Assembly: GCF_000682675.1 (NCBI RefSeq)
Contig: NZ_AWFA01000002.1
Span: 1-64,000, forward strand
Direction of reading: 5' to 3'
From: Hyphomonas pacifica
Lineage (GTDB): Bacteria; Pseudomonadota; Alphaproteobacteria; Caulobacterales; Hyphomonadaceae
DNA: 64,000 bases
In this document: positions 11,517 to 19,763 of the stretch, in pieces
Position numbering within the stretch: the first letter of the stretch is position 1
Layout: the number at the start of each line of letters is the position of its first letter
The notes under the pieces: generated by a model
What the model was told of the DNA's origin: nothing
What the model saw: only the letters and a program-made list of their open reading frames with translations
The model's database searches: none
Position numbers and translations under genes: made by a program

Positions 11517-11981
11517 GTGAAGACGGCCCAAATAAAAATCCGTCCCTATAGGGCGGAAGATAATGATATTTTGAGCGACATCTGGCTGCGGGCTTCCCGT
11601 CTTGTGCATGGCTTTCTACCGGATCAGCATCTGGTGGCACAGCAGGCGCTTGTGGCAAGCATATATCTGCCCGAAGGGGATACGTATGTGGCCGTGCAGA
11701 GCAGTAAACCTGTGGGTTTCATTGGCCTCAGAGGGGCTTATGTGGGGGGACTGTTTGTCGACCCTGCCTCGCAACGTAAGGGGACAGGCCGACGCCTGCT
11801 GGCCCGTGCCTTTGAGGCCCGCGCGTTCCTCACCCTTGGGGTTTATGCGCTGAATGATCAGGCGCAGCGCTTCTATAAATCCATCGGGTTTGAGGAGGTA
11901 GGGCGCAGCGGGACGGATGAACAGGGCATGCCGTTTGAGGTGATCACGCTGCGCTGTGAGCGTGAAGCGGCGCGCCTCTGA
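11517..11981 (+). CDS. GNAT family N-acetyltransferase (YjaB-like)
   Basis: About 154 residues from a GTG at 11517 that has GGAGG five bases upstream; an in-frame ATG at 11481 lacks such a site, and the frame is open to 11430. IRPYRAEDNDILSDIWLRAS starts the fold, and VGGLFVDPASQRKGTGRRLLARA is the acetyl-CoA-binding motif A (Q/RxxGxG/A). ALNDQAQRFYKSIGFEEVG is motif B. The pattern resembles E. coli YjaB and relatives; the substrate is unknown. The gene lies alone between alaS and the metA leader. Confidence 0.85.
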   Translation: MKTAQIKIRPYRAEDNDILSDIWLRASRLVHGFLPDQHLVAQQALVASIYLPEGDTYVAVQSSKPVGFIGLRGAYVGGLFVDPASQRKGTGRRLLARAFEARAFLTLGVYALNDQAQRFYKSIGFEEVGRSGTDEQGMPFEVITLRCEREAARL

Positions 11982-11997
11982 TACGGGGCTGTACCTT

Positions 11998-12016
11998 GAG
12001 CCGGGCATTGGCCCGG
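11998..12016 (+). terminator. Hairpin after the GNAT gene
   Basis: GCCGGGC followed by ATTG and GCCCGG forms a strong short stem at about 12000-12016, just past the GNAT stop and before the metA promoter. There is no T run, so an intrinsic terminator is only a possibility. Confidence 0.35.
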
Positions 12017-12029
12017 TACACGCTGGCAA

Positions 12030-12057
12030 TTGACTTGAGCCACGGGGCGCTTATGTA
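12030..12057 (+). promoter_or_regulatory. Sigma-70-type promoter of metA
   Basis: TTGACT at 12030-12035 and TATGTA at 12052-12057 with a 16-base spacer. Transcription would start near 12064, which is exactly where the SAM-II aptamer begins; this agreement is the main support. Confidence 0.55.
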
Positions 12058-12063
12058 AGGGCC

Positions 12064-12121
12064 CCGTGGTGATTTGGTCGGTCGGCTTGCAGCCACGTTA
12101 AATAACTTGCTAAAAGGCTGC
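12064..12121 (+). ncRNA. SAM-II riboswitch upstream of metA
   Basis: The segment contains CGTGGTGATTTGG at 12065, TTGCAGCCACGTTAAA at about 12087-12102 and GCTAAAAGGC near 12109-12118, which is the conserved skeleton of the SAM-II (metA) aptamer: P1 pairs CGTGG with CCACG, and the later GCTAAA segment closes the pseudoknot with the first loop. SAM-II elements are found mainly in alphaproteobacteria in front of methionine biosynthesis genes and bind S-adenosylmethionine to lower expression. It lies 67 bases before the metA start, as expected for control of translation. Confidence 0.92.
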
Positions 12122-12187
12122 GCGGTAACTCCGAACACCCTGTTGGCAATCTGCATGTCGGCCTGAAATGTTCGTGGAGTATCGCTT

Positions 12188-13141
12188 ATGCCCATTCGAA
12201 TTCCTGACGGTTTGCCCGCCCGTGACGCGCTGGTGCGGGAGGGTGTGCAGGTGCTGGATGAATCCATCGCGACGCGTCAGGATATCCGGCCCATGCAGAT
12301 CGGCTTGCTGAATCTGATGCCGAACAAGATCGAGACGGAAACGCAGATCGCCCGCCTTGTCGGCGCGACACCCCTGCAGGTGGAGCTGACTCTGGTACGT
12401 ATAGGCAGTCACGTAGCGCGCAATACGTCTGAGGAGCATCTGATCTCTTTCTACCATACCTGGGAAGAGGTGAAGCATCGCAAGTTTGACGGCTTCATCA
12501 TCACTGGTGCGCCGATTGAAAAACTTCCCTATGAGGAGGTTTCCTATTGGAATGAGCTGACGGATATCTTTGAGTGGACGAAGACGCATGTGCATTCCAG
12601 CTTTTTCATCTGCTGGGGCGCGATGGCGGCGGTGAGCTATTTCCATAATGTGCCAAAGCACCTTCTGGAGCATAAGGCTTTCGGTGTTTACCGGCACCAT
12701 AATCGCAAACCGGAATCGCCTTTCCTTACGGGATTCTCTGATGATTTTTCCATCTCCGTATCCCGCTGGACAGAAGTTCGCCGGGAGGATCTGCCGAGCG
12801 ATGGCTCGCTGGATGTTCTGATGGAGAGCGACGAGACGGGGCTTTGCCTGTTGCAGGAAAATCAAGGCAACCGGCTCTATATCTTCAATCATATCGAATA
12901 TGATTCCACCTCTCTTGAGGCGGAGTATCGTCGCGATGTCGCGGCGGGCAAGGAGATTGCCGTGCCGGCGAATTACTTCCCGGAGGATGATCCGACGCGC
13001 ACGCCGAAAAATCGCTGGCGGTCTCATGCCTTCCTGCTGTTCGGAAACTGGATCAATCAGATGTACCAGACGACGCCGTACAATCTGGAAGATATCGGTA
13101 CAGAGCAAGCGGGCGACAGCAAGGTGCGGCTGCCGCGCTAG
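12188..13141 (+). CDS. metA: Homoserine O-acetyltransferase, MetA family
   Basis: A 317-residue enzyme that activates homoserine for methionine synthesis. The catalytic Cys142 is in [10 protein letters not shown], and His235/Glu237 in IFNHIEYD complete the triad at the canonical positions. Residue 111, in [14 protein letters not shown], is Glu; in this family Glu111 is linked to acetyl-CoA use and Gly111 to succinyl-CoA, so acetyl-CoA is the likely donor despite the usual name homoserine succinyltransferase. The gene stands alone behind a SAM-II riboswitch. A separate sulfhydrylase gene would be needed elsewhere for the next step. Confidence 0.95.
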   Translation: MPIRIPDGLPARDALVREGVQVLDESIATRQDIRPMQIGLLNLMPNKIETETQIARLVGATPLQVELTLVRIGSHVARNTSEEHLISFYHTWEEVKHRKFDGFIITGAPIEKLPYEEVSYWNELTDIFEWTKTHVHSSFFICWGAMAAVSYFHNVPKHLLEHKAFGVYRHHNRKPESPFLTGFSDDFSISVSRWTEVRREDLPSDGSLDVLMESDETGLCLLQENQGNRLYIFNHIEYDSTSLEAEYRRDVAAGKEIAVPANYFPEDDPTRTPKNRWRSHAFLLFGNWINQMYQTTPYNLEDIGTEQAGDSKVRLPR

Positions 13142-13144
13142 CCT

Positions 13145-14092
13145 TCATGCTTGCAGGTCTAGCAGGGGCTTGCGGCTACCCGGTCTGGCATAGGCGGCAA
13201 GCGCGGATTGCCAGTCTTCCAAGGTGTATATATCCGTATCCGGCATTTTTGCTTCACGAAGCATGGGCCACAAATTCTGAAACAGGGTTTGCCAGATTTG
13301 CGGCGCGATCAGCCCCAGACTCTCGCGCATGTGGAATCGGGTGTGCGTCTCGCGTGCATGGGCCTCTGCCATGACCGGCTTGCCAGAGAGAAGGCCGTAG
13401 CTGACAAAGGCGCCGCCTGCAGGCATGGCATTCAGGATGATGGAGCCAGTCTCACCGCCAAGCGCGTCTAAGGTGAGATCAGCTTTCTCGGCGACTGTCC
13501 TGACGCGGCTGGTATCGACAAGCGAAACAGGTTCAACGCCCATGGCTTCCAGTTCTGCCTTGCGACTATCGGAGCGGTAGACGCCGGTGACACTCCGCGC
13601 GCCGTCTCGCCAGGCCCATTGGGCCAGCAGGCTGGCGCAGGTGGAGCCGGCCCCGGTCAGCAGGACGTGACGGTCTTTGACGGGCCATGTCTTCAACATC
13701 AAATGTGCCGCAAGCGGATTAATGTAGGCGCGCGCGGCCAGCACATCCGGGATGTCATCCGGCACCGGAATCGCAAGGGCGGGGGCGGCATCGATATGTG
13801 TTTGCCATGTGCCATTCCCGCGCAGGGACAGGACGCGCCGGCCGATCAGATGCTGATATGCTGCTGGCGCATCGGTCACATGACCAACGCCTTCATAGCC
13901 TGCGACTTGGGGCGGCTGCACGCGGTGGCGATAGGCGCCGGTAATCGGGATAAGGTCCGATGGGTTAACCGGCGCCAGCCGCATTTCAATGCGCAGCGTC
14001 CCCTCCGGACGCGAGCCAAGCGGCGCGCTCTCCAGAGACAAGCAGTCTTGCGGCGGGCCAAAATTTCGATACCAGAGGGCGCGATGTTCCAT
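13145..14092 (-). CDS. Zinc-independent MDR-family oxidoreductase (MECR/quinone reductase-like)
   Basis: A 315-residue medium-chain reductase. The N-terminal GroES-like domain has LAPVNPSDLIPITGAYR and GYEGVGHV, and the nucleotide fold shows LLTGAGSTCASLLAQWA. It lacks the cysteine-rich zinc loop. NPSDLIPITG is typical of trans-2-enoyl-CoA reductase (MECR) and related quinone reductases, so an enal, enone or enoyl thioester is a plausible substrate. It is convergent with metA, with the stops three bases apart, and lies 77 bases after the MATE gene on the same strand. Confidence 0.82.
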   Translation of the reverse strand: MEHRALWYRNFGPPQDCLSLESAPLGSRPEGTLRIEMRLAPVNPSDLIPITGAYRHRVQPPQVAGYEGVGHVTDAPAAYQHLIGRRVLSLRGNGTWQTHIDAAPALAIPVPDDIPDVLAARAYINPLAAHLMLKTWPVKDRHVLLTGAGSTCASLLAQWAWRDGARSVTGVYRSDSRKAELEAMGVEPVSLVDTSRVRTVAEKADLTLDALGGETGSIILNAMPAGGAFVSYGLLSGKPVMAEAHARETHTRFHMRESLGLIAPQIWQTLFQNLWPMLREAKMPDTDIYTLEDWQSALAAYARPGSRKPLLDLQA

Positions 14093-14169
14093 GCGCCGGG
14101 TGTAGCTGCCTGCCGAGGGGAAACCAAGCCGGTCCTTCCTAAGCGGTCAGTTTCGCCTGGCGCGTCGTT

Positions 14170-15546
14170 TTAGAGGGTCTGGCCCTCCGTCTTGGGTGTG
14201 GCCCGAAACAGGGACAGTAAAATCGGGATGGCCAGGCAGACGATCAGCATGTCCGAGATCGGGAAGGCATGCCAGATGGCCTGCGCGCCTGCGCCAGCTG
14301 CCAGGGCCGCGATCAGGGCAGGCAGCAGCAGGAAGGATTTTGTCAGGGTGAGCAGGGCGGCCTTTTCGGGGCGACCAATTGCCTGGCAATAGAGGGCGAG
14401 CACCAGAATGGGGCCGGTCAGGAAATAGATCGCGGCCATGTAGCGGAGAATGCTCGCGACCTGGGCTATGACAGATTCATCCTGAATGAACAGCCCTGCT
14501 ATGGAATGTCCAGCAAACTGGAAGAGCAATTCCATGCCAACGCAATAGGTAAAGCCGGTCAGCATGGCGGCTTTCAACGCGCTCCGTGCTCGACTTATCT
14601 CGCTAGCGCCCCAATTGTTTCCGGCGACACTTTGCAAGGCCAAGGCAAAAGCCATGTTGGGCAGGAAGGCAAACCCCATAACGCGCGTCACGATGCCATA
14701 GGCGGCAATCGTATCGGCGTAGGCCTCAGTCGCGGTCAGCCGCAAGGCGAGGATCACGCAGAAGGAAACAAGCGCCATGCCGATGAAGCTGAGACTCAGC
14801 GGTGCGCCGAGGGTAAGGATGTTCGCCCAGCCTCCTCTCCAGCTTTTGGTGAGCAGGCTGGAGATGGGAAGCGTACCCATCCCGCGTGCGCGGAGGAACA
14901 GGAGCAGGCCGAGCCCCGCGCCCTGGGCCAATACTGTGCCCCAGGCGGAGCCTGCAACGCCCATGTTCAGCTGTCTGATCAAGACATAGTTCAAGACAAT
15001 GTTCGCGAAAGTCACGCCCACCGATAGCAGGGCCACCAGTCCGGCGCGGCCTTCATTACGCCAGGTGTCTGCGTGCAGGCCGAGGGCAAACTGAAGCGGT
15101 GTGCCGGCGACCGTGATGCCAAGATAGACAAGCGCCATCTGTGCGACGCGCTCGTTTTGGGCCGCAAGCTGTTTCATCAGACCGGGCCCAAGGCAGACAA
15201 AGATCAGTATCGTGATGGCTGAAAGGGTAAGGGCCAGGCCGTGGGCGCGCGCGAACGTGGCACCTGCCGCGTCAGTCTCCCCCGCGCCGAGCTGGCGTGC
15301 GAGGAGGCTGGACATGCCGCCACTGACAAGTGTCGACATGGCAATCAGAACCATGATGACCGGGAAAGCGAGGCCAATGGCCGTCATCGCGTCCGCGCCA
15401 ACGAACCGCCCAAGAAAGGCAGCATCAATGATATTGAGCAGGCCGTTCATCAGCATGATCAGCATCATGGGCAAGGCGTTTGCCATGAAGACGCGCAACA
15501 CCGGCTGGCGCAGAAATGTATTATTGGGTGATGGTTGCAGAGACAT
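14170..15546 (-). CDS. MATE family efflux transporter
   Basis: About 458 residues with roughly twelve hydrophobic segments in two homologous halves, typical of MATE exporters that expel drugs or metabolites using Na+ or H+. LGRFVGADAMTAIGLAFP in the first half and the repeated GAPLSLSFIGMAL in the second are family-like. The ATG at 15546 has GAGGAG six bases upstream; a GTG directly before it (15549) would be too close to that site. The cargo cannot be deduced. Confidence 0.9.
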   Translation of the reverse strand: MSLQPSPNNTFLRQPVLRVFMANALPMMLIMLMNGLLNIIDAAFLGRFVGADAMTAIGLAFPVIMVLIAMSTLVSGGMSSLLARQLGAGETDAAGATFARAHGLALTLSAITILIFVCLGPGLMKQLAAQNERVAQMALVYLGITVAGTPLQFALGLHADTWRNEGRAGLVALLSVGVTFANIVLNYVLIRQLNMGVAGSAWGTVLAQGAGLGLLLFLRARGMGTLPISSLLTKSWRGGWANILTLGAPLSLSFIGMALVSFCVILALRLTATEAYADTIAAYGIVTRVMGFAFLPNMAFALALQSVAGNNWGASEISRARSALKAAMLTGFTYCVGMELLFQFAGHSIAGLFIQDESVIAQVASILRYMAAIYFLTGPILVLALYCQAIGRPEKAALLTLTKSFLLLPALIAALAAGAGAQAIWHAFPISDMLIVCLAIPILLSLFRATPKTEGQTL

Positions 15547-15846
15547 CACTCACTCCTCAAGAGCGCATTCCGATCATGATGGGGGCCTGCATTGCCCACC
15601 GCCGAAATACTTCGAGGGTGAGGGAGGGGAGATCATCTTGTGACTGAACTTCACCGGGACACATGTCTGCAGGCGGCAGGTGTTCAGAACCTTGCGCAGG
15701 CCAATAGGCCGGAGTGGTGGCCGTGTCAATTAGGCATCAGGGCATGGTGAGGTTGGGCCTCAGGCTTGGCGTCAGCGCGTGGCATTTGGCATTTGACCAA
15801 GGGATGTTGTGCTTTTGATCTTGTCTGAAGGTGGCTTCACTGCATC
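15547..15846. other. Intergenic stretch without recognised genes
   Basis: About 300 bases between the MATE gene start and the tRNA-Pro terminator. I see no coding frame with a ribosome site, no conserved RNA motif and no long inverted repeat, apart from a short GGCATTTGGCATTTG direct repeat near 15781. It should hold the promoter of the MATE gene. Confidence 0.4.
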
Positions 15847-15868
15847 AAAAGTCCGGCAAAAGCCGGAC
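15847..15868 (-). terminator. Rho-independent terminator of tRNA-Pro
   Basis: GTCCGGC at 15851-15857 and GCCGGAC at 15862-15868 form a perfect 7-bp stem with a four-base loop, and on the minus strand it is followed by TTTT (15850-15847). It lies 10 bases past the CCA end of the tRNA. Confidence 0.85.
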
Positions 15869-15878
15869 CGTGATGAAA

Positions 15879-15955
15879 TGGTCGGAGTGAGAGGATTCGA
15901 ACCTCCGGCCCCTGCCTCCCGAAGACAGTGCTCTACCAGGCTGAGCTACACTCCG
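15879..15955 (-). tRNA. tRNA-Pro (anticodon CGG)
   Basis: On the minus strand a 77-base cloverleaf: acceptor stem CGGAGTG/CACTCCG, D arm GCTC-AGCCTGGTA-GAGC, anticodon stem CTGTC/GGCAG with loop TTCGGGA, T arm with GGTTCGAATCC, discriminator A and an encoded CCA. The loop gives anticodon CGG, reading CCG proline codons. The C1-G72 first pair is typical of bacterial tRNA-Pro. Confidence 0.97.
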
Positions 15956-16022
15956 TGCCGAAGAACGGGGTGTTTACGCCTGCGTGCGGAATTTGCAAGG
16001 GGGCAATCTGAGTTTCGGTGGT

Positions 16023-16691
16023 TTAGCCGACAACAGGAAGCAGTGGCTCGTCCGCGCCGGGGCTCCAGGGTTCGTATTTTGTCATGATACCCTTGAAGAG
16101 ATGGCTCTGCTTGTGGCCCTCCAGCCAGGCCTGGACATAGGGCAGGGGCTGGTCATTGAACCAGTCCATATCGGTATGGGCGAACTGGCGCACGAAGGGG
16201 AAGATGGCGATATCGGCCAGGCTGCGCGTCTTGCGGACGAGCTGTCCGCCATTCGCGGCGATACGCGAGTCGAGGTCGGCGAGCACTTCCAGCCCTTCCG
16301 CGCGTGCGGCGCCCGGCACGAGGCTCTCGGCCGCATAGCGGTTTGGGTATTTGTAGCGGTCCAGCGCCTGCTTGAAGCGGCCGTCATTGCGGGCGATCAG
16401 CTCTGCGGTCGTCTGCGGGTCTGCGGCTGTCCAGCCTTCGGGGTCATTTTGTGCGAGGGCCCAGCGCATGACGTCCAGGCTCTCATCGACGACGGTGCCA
16501 GACAGGGTGACAAGAACCGGCACAGTGCCTTTCGGGCTCGCCTCAAGCATCTCAGCGGGCTTGTCTTTCAGCACAATTTCGCGGACGCGGACGGGAATTC
16601 CGGCCATGGACAGGCCCATCCGGGCGCGCATGGCATAGGGGCAGCGGCGGAAACTGTAGAGAGTATGCGGGGCGGCGGAGTCTGGCGTCAT
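16023..16691 (-). CDS. Glutathione S-transferase family protein
   Basis: A 222-residue protein with an N-terminal thioredoxin-like domain. LYSFRRCPYAMRARMGLSMAG carries the CPYA active-site region, and GTVPVLV plus DESLDVMRW are the cis-Pro and glutathione-binding stretches of GST proteins. The C-terminal half is the all-helical GST domain with LADIAIFPFVRQF. The start at 16691 overlaps the stop of the upstream GFA gene as ATGA, so it is the last gene of a translationally coupled set. A glutathione-linked reductase or transferase role is likely; the substrate is unknown. Confidence 0.88.
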   Translation of the reverse strand: MTPDSAAPHTLYSFRRCPYAMRARMGLSMAGIPVRVREIVLKDKPAEMLEASPKGTVPVLVTLSGTVVDESLDVMRWALAQNDPEGWTAADPQTTAELIARNDGRFKQALDRYKYPNRYAAESLVPGAARAEGLEVLADLDSRIAANGGQLVRKTRSLADIAIFPFVRQFAHTDMDWFNDQPLPYVQAWLEGHKQSHLFKGIMTKYEPWSPGADEPLLPVVG

Positions 16692-17089
16692 TTTGTGGGG
16701 AAGCCTTCCGGAAATTCCGGAAGCTGCTGTTTCGGATCGTACCAACTGGCGCAATCTGACCGCCAGATATGGCCTAGCGCATTGCCCTCGATTTCGGTAT
16801 CGAGACAGCCAAGCCGCAACAGCACGACGGGCTGGTCCATCCGCTCCGCCATGATTTGCGAGCCGCATTTGCTACAGAAGTTCCGGAACTTGCCTGCGCT
16901 TGATTCAAAGCGGTTCAGCGCTTCCTTGCCTGCGGTCCAGTGGAATGCGCTCCGCGGCACAGGCATGACTGAGGAAAATGCCGCTCCATGTGCCTTCCGG
17001 CAGGTCTGGCAATGACAATGAACAATCGGGCCGGCTTCGGTGTCCACTTCATAGCGGACGACGCCGCAGAGGCAGCTGCCTTCAAGCAT
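16688..17089 (-). CDS. GFA/CENP-V family zinc protein
   Basis: A 133-residue protein with the zinc-binding cysteine sets of the glutathione-dependent formaldehyde-activating (GFA) family: CLCG near the start, HCHCQTCRK at about 24-32, and NFCSKCGSQ at about 70-78. Members bind glutathione adducts or simply zinc; many are not true formaldehyde enzymes. It overlaps trhO upstream by 8 bases and the GST gene downstream by 4, so the three genes are probably one transcript. The pairing with a GST supports a glutathione-related role. Confidence 0.88.
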   Translation of the reverse strand: MLEGSCLCGVVRYEVDTEAGPIVHCHCQTCRKAHGAAFSSVMPVPRSAFHWTAGKEALNRFESSAGKFRNFCSKCGSQIMAERMDQPVVLLRLGCLDTEIEGNALGHIWRSDCASWYDPKQQLPEFPEGFPTK

Positions 17090-18065
17090 TCTCGGTTCTG
17101 GCCTCTTCTTCGGTTTTGCCGGTGTCCTCGCTTCGGCGGGCCTCCGCCTCTGGTCCCATATGTTGCTGGCCGCGCTTGCGGGCAAGGTCGATCTGTTTTT
17201 GGCGCTCGGCAAAACGGGCGCGCTGTTCGTCCGTCATCTCGTCCACGCAGTGCGGGCAGGAGACGCCCGGCACATAGGCCGCGGCCTGCTTGTCTTCCTC
17301 GGTGATCGGGCGCTTGCAGGCATGGCACATGTCATAGCTGCCGGGGGTGAGATCATGCTTTACGGAGACGCGCTCATCAAAGACGAAGCACTCCCCGCGC
17401 CACAGGCTTTTCTCTTCCGGCACGGTTTCGAGGTATTTCAGGATGCCGCCATTGAGATGGTAGACATCATCAATGCCTTCGGCTTTCACAAAGCTGGTCG
17501 CCTTCTCACACCGGATGCCGCCGGTGCAGAACATGGCGATCTTCGGCGTGCGGCCTTCGGATTCCAGTTTGCTTCGGAAGTCGCGGAACCAGTCCGGGAA
17601 TTCGCGGAAGGTCTTGGTGCGGGGGTCGATCGCGCCTTCGAACGTGCCGATGGCGTATTCGTAATCATTGCGCGTGTCGATCAGCACGGTGTCAGGATCT
17701 GAGATCAACTCGTTCCAGGCGTCCGGGTCCAGATAGGTGCCAACCAGGGCATTCGGATCTGTGCCCGGGATGCCCATGGTGACGATCTCTTTCTTAAGGC
17801 GCACTTTCAGGCGCAGGAAAGGCATCTCGTCCGACTGAGAAAATTTCGCTTCAAGTGTCTCGGCGCCGGGCAGGGCACGCAGCGTGGCAAGCGCGGTCTC
17901 AATGCCCTCGGCAGGGCCGGCAATCGTGCCGTTGACGCCCTCGGCCGCGATCAGGACCGTGCCCTTTACGCCAGCCGCGTCCAGCGTGTCCGCCAGTCGG
18001 GCGCGATGGGACTCAAAGTCCGGAAAGGAAAAGAATTTGTAGAAGGCGGCAATCGTGTAGGTCAT
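17082..18065 (-). CDS. trhO: tRNA uridine(34) hydroxylase TrhO (rhodanese domain)
   Basis: A 327-residue YceA-type protein. The N-terminal domain has IAAFYKFF and GVNGTIAG, followed by a rhodanese domain with [20 protein letters not shown] and the catalytic loop [11 protein letters not shown]. The C-terminus has a cysteine-rich patch (CHACKRPI and CPHC) and an acidic tail. Family members hydroxylate U34 of tRNA in an oxygen-dependent step. It is the first gene of a set with GFA and GST. Confidence 0.93.
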   Translation of the reverse strand: MTYTIAAFYKFFSFPDFESHRARLADTLDAAGVKGTVLIAAEGVNGTIAGPAEGIETALATLRALPGAETLEAKFSQSDEMPFLRLKVRLKKEIVTMGIPGTDPNALVGTYLDPDAWNELISDPDTVLIDTRNDYEYAIGTFEGAIDPRTKTFREFPDWFRDFRSKLESEGRTPKIAMFCTGGIRCEKATSFVKAEGIDDVYHLNGGILKYLETVPEEKSLWRGECFVFDERVSVKHDLTPGSYDMCHACKRPITEEDKQAAAYVPGVSCPHCVDEMTDEQRARFAERQKQIDLARKRGQQHMGPEAEARRSEDTGKTEEEARTENA

Positions 18066-18131
18066 GGCGGTACTTATGGCAGATTACGGGGCGAATTTGA
18101 ATGATACGGTACAGAGGCCCCTGTGGTGAGC

Positions 18132-19091
18132 TCAGGCCTTTTCAGGCTCTGACAGGATACGCGGCAGCTTGAAGGTGACAGTCTCGCGGGCGGTTTCGAC
18201 GCTGTCGAGCGTGACGTCGAAACGCTCCCGGCAGGCATTGATCACGCCCTGAACAAGATCTTCCGGCGCGCTGGCCCCGGCGGTGAGGCCGAGCAGGTCC
18301 ACCCCCTCAAACCAGTCCCAGTTGATATTCTCGGCGCTGGCGATCAGTTCGGAGCGGCTGGCCCCGGCGCGCAGGGCCACTTCAACCAGGCGCTTGGAAT
18401 TGGAGCTGGTCTCCGCGCCGATCACCAGAACGAGGTCTGCGCCCTGGCCGATCACCTTGACCGCGTCCTGGCGGTTTGTCGTGGCGTAGCAGATGTCTTC
18501 CTTGTGGGGGCTGGCAATGCCGGGGAAGCGGGCCTGAAGCGCGGCGACGATGTCTGCCGTATCATCCACAGACAGGGTGGTCTGGGTGACGAAGGCAACA
18601 TTGCTAGGGTCCCTCGGCTCAAAGCTTTCGACGTCTTCCACGGTTTCGATCAGGGTTATCGTGTCATTTGGCAGCTGGCCCATCGTTCCGATAACTTCCG
18701 GGTGGCCGGCATGGCCGATCAGGACGATCTCGCGGCCTTCACGGTGGTGGCGCTCTGCCTCGACATGCACCTTGGAAACCAGTGGACAGGTAGCATCGAC
18801 AAAGATCATATTGCGGCGCTGGGCCTCGGCCGGCACGGATTTCGGCACGCCATGAGCGGAGAAGATGACCGGGCGGTCTTCCGGGCATTCATCCAGCTCT
18901 TCCACGAAGACGGCGCCCATTTCCTCCAGGCGGGAGACGACATGGGCATTGTGGACAATCTCGTGACGAACATAGACGGGCGCGCCCCATTTGCCGAGCG
19001 CTTCCTCGACAATCTGGATCGCGCGGTCGACCCCGGCGCAGAATCCCCGCGGGGCGGCCAGGCGTATGGTAAGGGGGCGGCGGTCGGTCAT
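18132..19091 (-). CDS. ispH: 4-hydroxy-3-methylbut-2-enyl diphosphate reductase (IspH)
   Basis: A 319-residue iron-sulfur enzyme, the last step of the non-mevalonate isoprenoid pathway, making IPP and DMAPP. The three cluster cysteines are in [21 protein letters not shown] and [26 protein letters not shown] and IGHAGHPEV carry the substrate-binding histidines, and [11 protein letters not shown] is the conserved substrate loop. Length is normal. ispE and a polyprenyl synthase occur elsewhere in this window. Confidence 0.97.
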   Translation of the reverse strand: MTDRRPLTIRLAAPRGFCAGVDRAIQIVEEALGKWGAPVYVRHEIVHNAHVVSRLEEMGAVFVEELDECPEDRPVIFSAHGVPKSVPAEAQRRNMIFVDATCPLVSKVHVEAERHHREGREIVLIGHAGHPEVIGTMGQLPNDTITLIETVEDVESFEPRDPSNVAFVTQTTLSVDDTADIVAALQARFPGIASPHKEDICYATTNRQDAVKVIGQGADLVLVIGAETSSNSKRLVEVALRAGASRSELIASAENINWDWFEGVDLLGLTAGASAPEDLVQGVINACRERFDVTLDSVETARETVTFKLPRILSEPEKA

Positions 19092-19203
19092 TTCATCCAG
19101 TCTCCTGCCTGCAGGCGTTGCGCCGAGGCGATTGGGCCTTTAACACATCTCCACCAACACATGGACACGCCATTGCACAAGGCCAAGAAGGACTCGCCGA
19201 CGC

Positions 19204-19761
19204 ATGATCAAATATGCCCCACTTCTCGCCGCGGCCATTCTTACGACAGGTTGTGCCAGCAGAATCGCTGAAAGCCTTGATACACGCCAGAATGCAGGTC
19301 CGTGCCCCCCTGTCGCGGCACTGTATGATTCAGCGCGCTATGTGGAGTTTGATGGCGAAGGAAAACTCTACACGAACATTGAATATACTGGGGAAATCAT
19401 CGGCGCGCGCCTGTATTGCCGCTATGTGGGCGATAACCCGCTGGAAGCTGAGATTGAGGTGGATTTCGCTTTCGGCAAGGGCCCGGCGGCGACCTCTGAC
19501 GACCATGTCTATCCGTATTATGTCGCTGTGACCCGCAGGAATGGCAAAGTGCTGGCGAAGAAATATTTCAGCGTCAGCGCGGATTTCAATGGCGGCAAGC
19601 TGGATGGCAAGACCGAGGTGGTCAACAAGATAAAGATCCCGCGCGTTGACGAATCAATCTCCGGATCGAACTTCGAAGTCATCGTCGGATATGACCTGAC
19701 GCCGGAGCAGCTGGAGTTCAACCGCGCGGGCAATCGCTTCCGCCTGGATGCCGGACAGTAA
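19204..19761 (+). CDS. Putative lipoprotein of unknown function
   Basis: A 185-residue protein beginning with a short signal (MIKYAPLLAAAILTTGCAS) whose LTTGC end is an acceptable though imperfect lipobox, with Cys17 as the lipidated residue. The rest looks like a globular extracytoplasmic beta-rich domain. I do not recognise a named family. It ends 2 bases before argS starts, so the two are probably cotranscribed from the promoter in the ispH-divergent gap at 19092-19203. Confidence 0.75.
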   Translation: MIKYAPLLAAAILTTGCASRIAESLDTRQNAGPCPPVAALYDSARYVEFDGEGKLYTNIEYTGEIIGARLYCRYVGDNPLEAEIEVDFAFGKGPAATSDDHVYPYYVAVTRRNGKVLAKKYFSVSADFNGGKLDGKTEVVNKIKIPRVDESISGSNFEVIVGYDLTPEQLEFNRAGNRFRLDAGQ

Positions 19762-19763
19762 TC

